Assembly (NCBI GenBank): GCA_029010655.1
Contig: JAQXKW010000138.1
Coordinates: 1-8,724 of the forward strand
Length of the DNA: 8,724 nt
Source of the DNA: Clostridia bacterium
GTDB taxonomy: Bacteria > Bacillota > Clostridia > Oscillospirales > CAG-272
Reading direction: 5' to 3'
Shown: piece by piece, positions 6,242-8,724 of the stretch
How positions within the stretch are numbered: position 1 is the first letter of the stretch
Layout: the number at the start of each line of letters is the position of its first letter
Notes under the pieces: model-generated
Told to the model about the DNA's origin: nothing
Databases searched by the model: none
The model's input: the letters and a program-made list of their open reading frames with translations, nothing else
Position numbers and translations under genes: made by a program

Positions 6242-7927
6242 ATGAATAAAATCATAGGCGAAACTGTAAAAATCGAAAAAGCGGGGTATTCTCTTGAACT
6301 TTCCGAAAAAACAATTACTGTTTTTCTTGACGGCGAGCAGGTATCGGCTCTGCGTCCCGAATCGTCGGTAAATCTTCTCATAAACGGAGAGGTGAGAGAG
6401 GGGGAGCCGGAAATTACGGGCTTTTTCCGTGACGGAGACAGATTTATATGGACGGACAAGGAAAGGTGCGAATATATTCTTACCGTTTTTGACGACAGAT
6501 TTGAATACTACATAAAGGTCAAAGGCTCCGGCAAAGTTTTCGGCGTTGACTATTTTTCGGGAAATAAAAACGTCCCGAATCCAGGAAGCGAATATGAATT
6601 TGACAGGGGCTTTATGCCTATTCCCACTATAACGGGTGCCCGTCAGTGCGAATTTCCCGCACAGGAAAGCTATGACGAGTTCTCATATCTTACCATCCCT
6701 CCCCTTTTCTGCTATGTTTTCGATATTTGCGGCGTTAATGAAAAGCTCTGCTTTGCACTTGCCGCCGAAAAAGGGCATCACAACTTTACAAAGTTTACGT
6801 ATACCACAAAATCCGACAACTTCCTGCGCCGTTTCTGGCTTTCCACCGACCAGTCCGGTCACGAGAGCTTTCAGGGGGAGTGGATTTCTCCAAAGATTCT
6901 TGTATTCGGCGCACCCGACCGTGAGACAGCCTTGAAATATTATTCGGACTATTACTTTGCAAACGGCCTTTCTGAAAGAAAGGCAAAGGAAACTCCCCCC
7001 CGTTTCTGGTACGGTCCCATAGCCTGCGGCTGGATTGAGCAGGCGGCTTATTCCATGAAGCACAACCTGGGGCTTGGAGCGCAGGAATTGGCGTGCGAAA
7101 AGCTGTATAATAACTTCATGTCCGAAATGAAGCGCAGAAATCTACACCCGCAGATACTGATAATTGACGACAAATGGCAAAAGGAATACGGCACGGCTGT
7201 TGCCGATACTGAGAAATGGCCGGACCTTAGAGGCTGGATTGACAGAAACCTTCAGGAAAACAACTGCCGTACAATGCTTTGGTATAAGCTTTGGGACGCA
7301 GAGGGGCTTCCCGATGACTGCACCATGTACGATGAGAAGGAAAACCGTCGTGTTGCAGACCCCACAAATCCCAAATACCGGGCATTGCTTCGTGAAAATC
7401 TGCACAGGCTTCTCTCCTCCGACCAGGGCTGTTACAACGCATACGGGCTTAAACTTGATTTTGCATTTTTCCAGCCCGTGGGAGAAAAAAGCGAATCTTA
7501 CAGCGGACTTTACGGCGTTGAGCTTTACTATGAATATGTAAAGTTTATTTACGAGTGCGTAAAGGAAATAAAGCCCGAAGCTGTGGTTTCAGGCTCTCCC
7601 TGCCATCCATATTTCAACAAATATATTGACCACGGCAGACTTCACGACTACTTTCCCGATTTGCGCCGTTGCTTTGAGGAGTTCCGGTTCAGAGCAATGC
7701 TGTATAAAACTGCCCTGCCCGACGCCGTAATCGACACGGACGGCTCCTCCTTCCATTCAAGGCGTGACACCATGCGCCACCTTACCATGGCGCACACAAT
7801 AGGAGTTCCCGACCTTTACTGCATTACCCCTATGCCGTCTCTTGAGCTTTCGGACAGCGACTGGGACAAGGTAGCGAAAGTATGGAGTGAATACTCCGAG
7901 GAAATCGACAAAAGGTATAATTTATAA
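6242..7927 (+). CDS. Cytoplasmic clan-D-like glycosidase, GH36-like (alpha-galactosidase or related)
   Basis: The protein has 561 residues, no signal peptide, and GGAGGT 5 bases before the ATG. Residues 1 to about 250 look like a beta-sandwich N-terminal domain. The rest reads as a TIM barrel with GH36-like marks: IIDDKWQ (D309, D310) where GH36 has DDGW, then WPDLRGWIDRNLQ (326-338), MLWYKLWDAEG, and GLKLDFAF (402-409), whose D406 is the likely nucleophile. D469 in RLHDYFPDL (466-474), followed by an FRFRAML helix, matches the position of the acid/base aspartate (inference). It lacks the usual C-terminal beta domain, ending at the barrel. Intracellular location suggests it cuts imported oligosaccharides. 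GH31 kinship or another clan-D family is possible. It lies 26 bp after the small membrane gene and converges on araD. Confidence 0.8.
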   Translation: MNKIIGETVKIEKAGYSLELSEKTITVFLDGEQVSALRPESSVNLLINGEVREGEPEITGFFRDGDRFIWTDKERCEYILTVFDDRFEYYIKVKGSGKVFGVDYFSGNKNVPNPGSEYEFDRGFMPIPTITGARQCEFPAQESYDEFSYLTIPPLFCYVFDICGVNEKLCFALAAEKGHHNFTKFTYTTKSDNFLRRFWLSTDQSGHESFQGEWISPKILVFGAPDRETALKYYSDYYFANGLSERKAKETPPRFWYGPIACGWIEQAAYSMKHNLGLGAQELACEKLYNNFMSEMKRRNLHPQILIIDDKWQKEYGTAVADTEKWPDLRGWIDRNLQENNCRTMLWYKLWDAEGLPDDCTMYDEKENRRVADPTNPKYRALLRENLHRLLSSDQGCYNAYGLKLDFAFFQPVGEKSESYSGLYGVELYYEYVKFIYECVKEIKPEAVVSGSPCHPYFNKYIDHGRLHDYFPDLRRCFEEFRFRAMLYKTALPDAVIDTDGSSFHSRRDTMRHLTMAHTIGVPDLYCITPMPSLELSDSDWDKVAKVWSEYSEEIDKRYNL

Positions 7928-7967
7928 AAAACAATGCGTATGGTTTTCATCCATACGCATTGTTTTT
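7927..7967. terminator. Strong bidirectional terminator between the glycosidase and araD
   Basis: A perfect 17-bp stem (7927-7943 with 7951-7967) and a 7-base loop TTTTCAT. The outer arm is A5 on the left and T5 on the right, giving a U-tract to either transcript. It starts within the glycosidase stop and touches the araD stop (TAG, 7970-7968), so both convergent genes use it. Confidence 0.93.
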
Positions 7968-8660
7968 CTATTTTTTCTGCCCGTAATAGGCGTTCTTTCC
8001 GTGCTTACGGAGATAATGTTTATCAAGAAGATAATCGGGAGCGGGACGAGCCTCAGGGTTCAGTCTTTCCGTTTCAAGTGCCATTTTTGCAACGTACTCG
8101 ATTATTACCGCATTATGCACCGCATTGTCCGCGTCCGTACCCCATGCAAATACACCGTGATTTTTCACAAGTGCTCCGGGCATGGCAAGGGGGTCACGAT
8201 GACCCACTGTTTCCACAATTACCGTACCTGTATTTTTCTCGTACTCCGTATTTACTTCGTCAGCCGTCAGGTCACGGGTACAGGGAATTTCCCCGTAGAA
8301 ATAATCCGCATGGGTCGTTCCGTAGCAAGGAATACCCCTGCCTGCCTGCGCCCATGAGGTTGCGGCAGAGGAATGAGTATGAACAACGCCCCCAACACTC
8401 GGATACGCCTTATAAATTTCAAGGTGGGTGGGCAGGTCGGTTGAGGGATTAAGCTCCCCTTCAACTGTTTTTCCCTCAATATCCACCACAACCATATCGG
8501 AGGTCTTCATAACGGAATAGTCAACTCCGCTGGGCTTGATTACAACAAGCCCTGTTTCTTTATCTATTGCGCTTACGTTTCCCCAAGTGAACAGCACCAC
8601 GCCGTGCTTTACCAAATCGAGATTTGCACGGCAGACCTTTTCTTTTAATTCTTCAAGCAT
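7968..8660 (-). CDS. araD: L-ribulose-5-phosphate 4-epimerase
   Basis: The 230-residue product (E. coli AraD has 231) converts L-ribulose-5-phosphate to D-xylulose-5-phosphate, linking L-arabinose use to the pentose phosphate pathway. It belongs to the class II aldolase family. Visible marks (numbered from the ATG at 8660): FTWGNVSAID (24-33), IKPSGVDY (41-48), STDLPTH (72-78), VHTHSS with zinc ligands H94 and H96, HADYFYGEIP with D119 as proton donor or acceptor, VKNHGVFAWG with zinc ligand H168, and KHGKNAYYGQ with the C-terminal Y225/Y226 (E. coli Y229). The start is chosen by GGAG (8670-8667), six bases before the ATG; starts further upstream (ATG at 8672, GTG at 8693) lie on the wrong side of it. 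No araA or araB is visible. The rest of an ara operon could lie to the right. Confidence 0.96.
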   Translation of the reverse strand: MLEELKEKVCRANLDLVKHGVVLFTWGNVSAIDKETGLVVIKPSGVDYSVMKTSDMVVVDIEGKTVEGELNPSTDLPTHLEIYKAYPSVGGVVHTHSSAATSWAQAGRGIPCYGTTHADYFYGEIPCTRDLTADEVNTEYEKNTGTVIVETVGHRDPLAMPGALVKNHGVFAWGTDADNAVHNAVIIEYVAKMALETERLNPEARPAPDYLLDKHYLRKHGKNAYYGQKK

Positions 8661-8673
8661 AATAAACTCCATT

Positions 8674-8690
8674 CCGCCGCCCTGCGGCGG
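8674..8690. repeat. GC-rich hairpin just upstream of the araD ribosome site
   Basis: CCGCCGC (8674-8680), CCT, GCGGCGG (8684-8690): a 7-bp all-GC stem with a 3-base loop. It lies only 3 bases upstream of the GGAG of araD in the transcript. It has no U-tract, so it is not an intrinsic terminator. An mRNA-processing or translation-control element is possible but unproven. A weak AGGAGAA (8713-8708) lies further upstream with no well-placed ATG. Confidence 0.55.
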
Positions 8691-8724
8691 CACAAATTGT
8701 TATGAAATTCTCCTGTGTTTCCGA

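Noticed and set aside
7934..8452. Plus-strand frames over araD
   Set aside because: They are antisense shadows with no domain, and they begin inside the terminator.
8661..8693. GTG start of araD at 8693 adding an 11-residue glycine/proline leader
   Set aside because: The codons come from the GC-rich hairpin, and the GGAG ribosome site lies downstream of them. The family starts at the MLEELK methionine.
1..8724. CRISPR array, tRNA or rRNA gene, transposase, attachment site or defence cassette
   Set aside because: I saw no repeat-spacer pattern, cloverleaf, transposase-like protein or terminal repeats. All coding space is explained by metabolic, transport and wall genes.

Overview
The window reads as ordinary chromosomal sequence of a Bacillota (Clostridia-type) anaerobe, perhaps an oscillospiral or ruminococcal gut or sediment bacterium. 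The evidence is moderate GC, strong AGGAGG-type ribosome sites, textbook sigma-A promoters with 17-bp spacers, a solute-binding lipoprotein typical of Clostridia, a copper-amine-oxidase-type stalk domain fused to a SleB-like cell-wall hydrolase, and a DUF1846 protein. I see no mobile element, tRNA, rRNA or CRISPR array. The genus assignment is inference only.

Layout. Positions 1-1386 (minus) hold the N-terminal 462 residues of an ABC-type solute-binding lipoprotein that runs off the left edge. It diverges from a secreted SleB-type wall hydrolase (1611-2453, plus). The 224-bp gap between them carries a clear promoter on each strand, two copies of an AACGCTT operator-like element in opposite orientation, and an inverted repeat spanning the hydrolase promoter. 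A short bidirectional terminator (2452-2478) separates the hydrolase from a convergent minus-strand operon transcribed from about 5673 leftward: DUF1846 protein, then a xylose-isomerase-like TIM-barrel protein, then glutamate racemase (murI). These genes are tightly spaced and share one strong promoter.

A second divergent promoter region (5653-5796) drives a plus-strand set: a DUF1294 membrane protein with a GTG start, an unlisted 42-residue single-span membrane protein joined to it by an ATGA overlap (6087-6215), and a cytoplasmic clan-D (GH36-like) glycosidase (6242-7927). A perfect 17-bp hairpin (7927-7967) ends this unit and also the convergent L-ribulose-5-phosphate 4-epimerase gene araD (7968-8660, minus).

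The genes fall into two themes. One is carbohydrate use: solute-binding protein, intracellular glycosidase, sugar isomerase-like protein and AraD. The other is the cell wall: SleB-type hydrolase and MurI, which supplies D-glutamate. I found no obviously new defence or mobile system. The points most worth a second look are the small coupled membrane protein, the DUF1846/isomerase/murI operon, the paired operator-like elements, and a possible beta-L-arabinopyranosidase or alpha-galactosidase role for the glycosidase beside araD.
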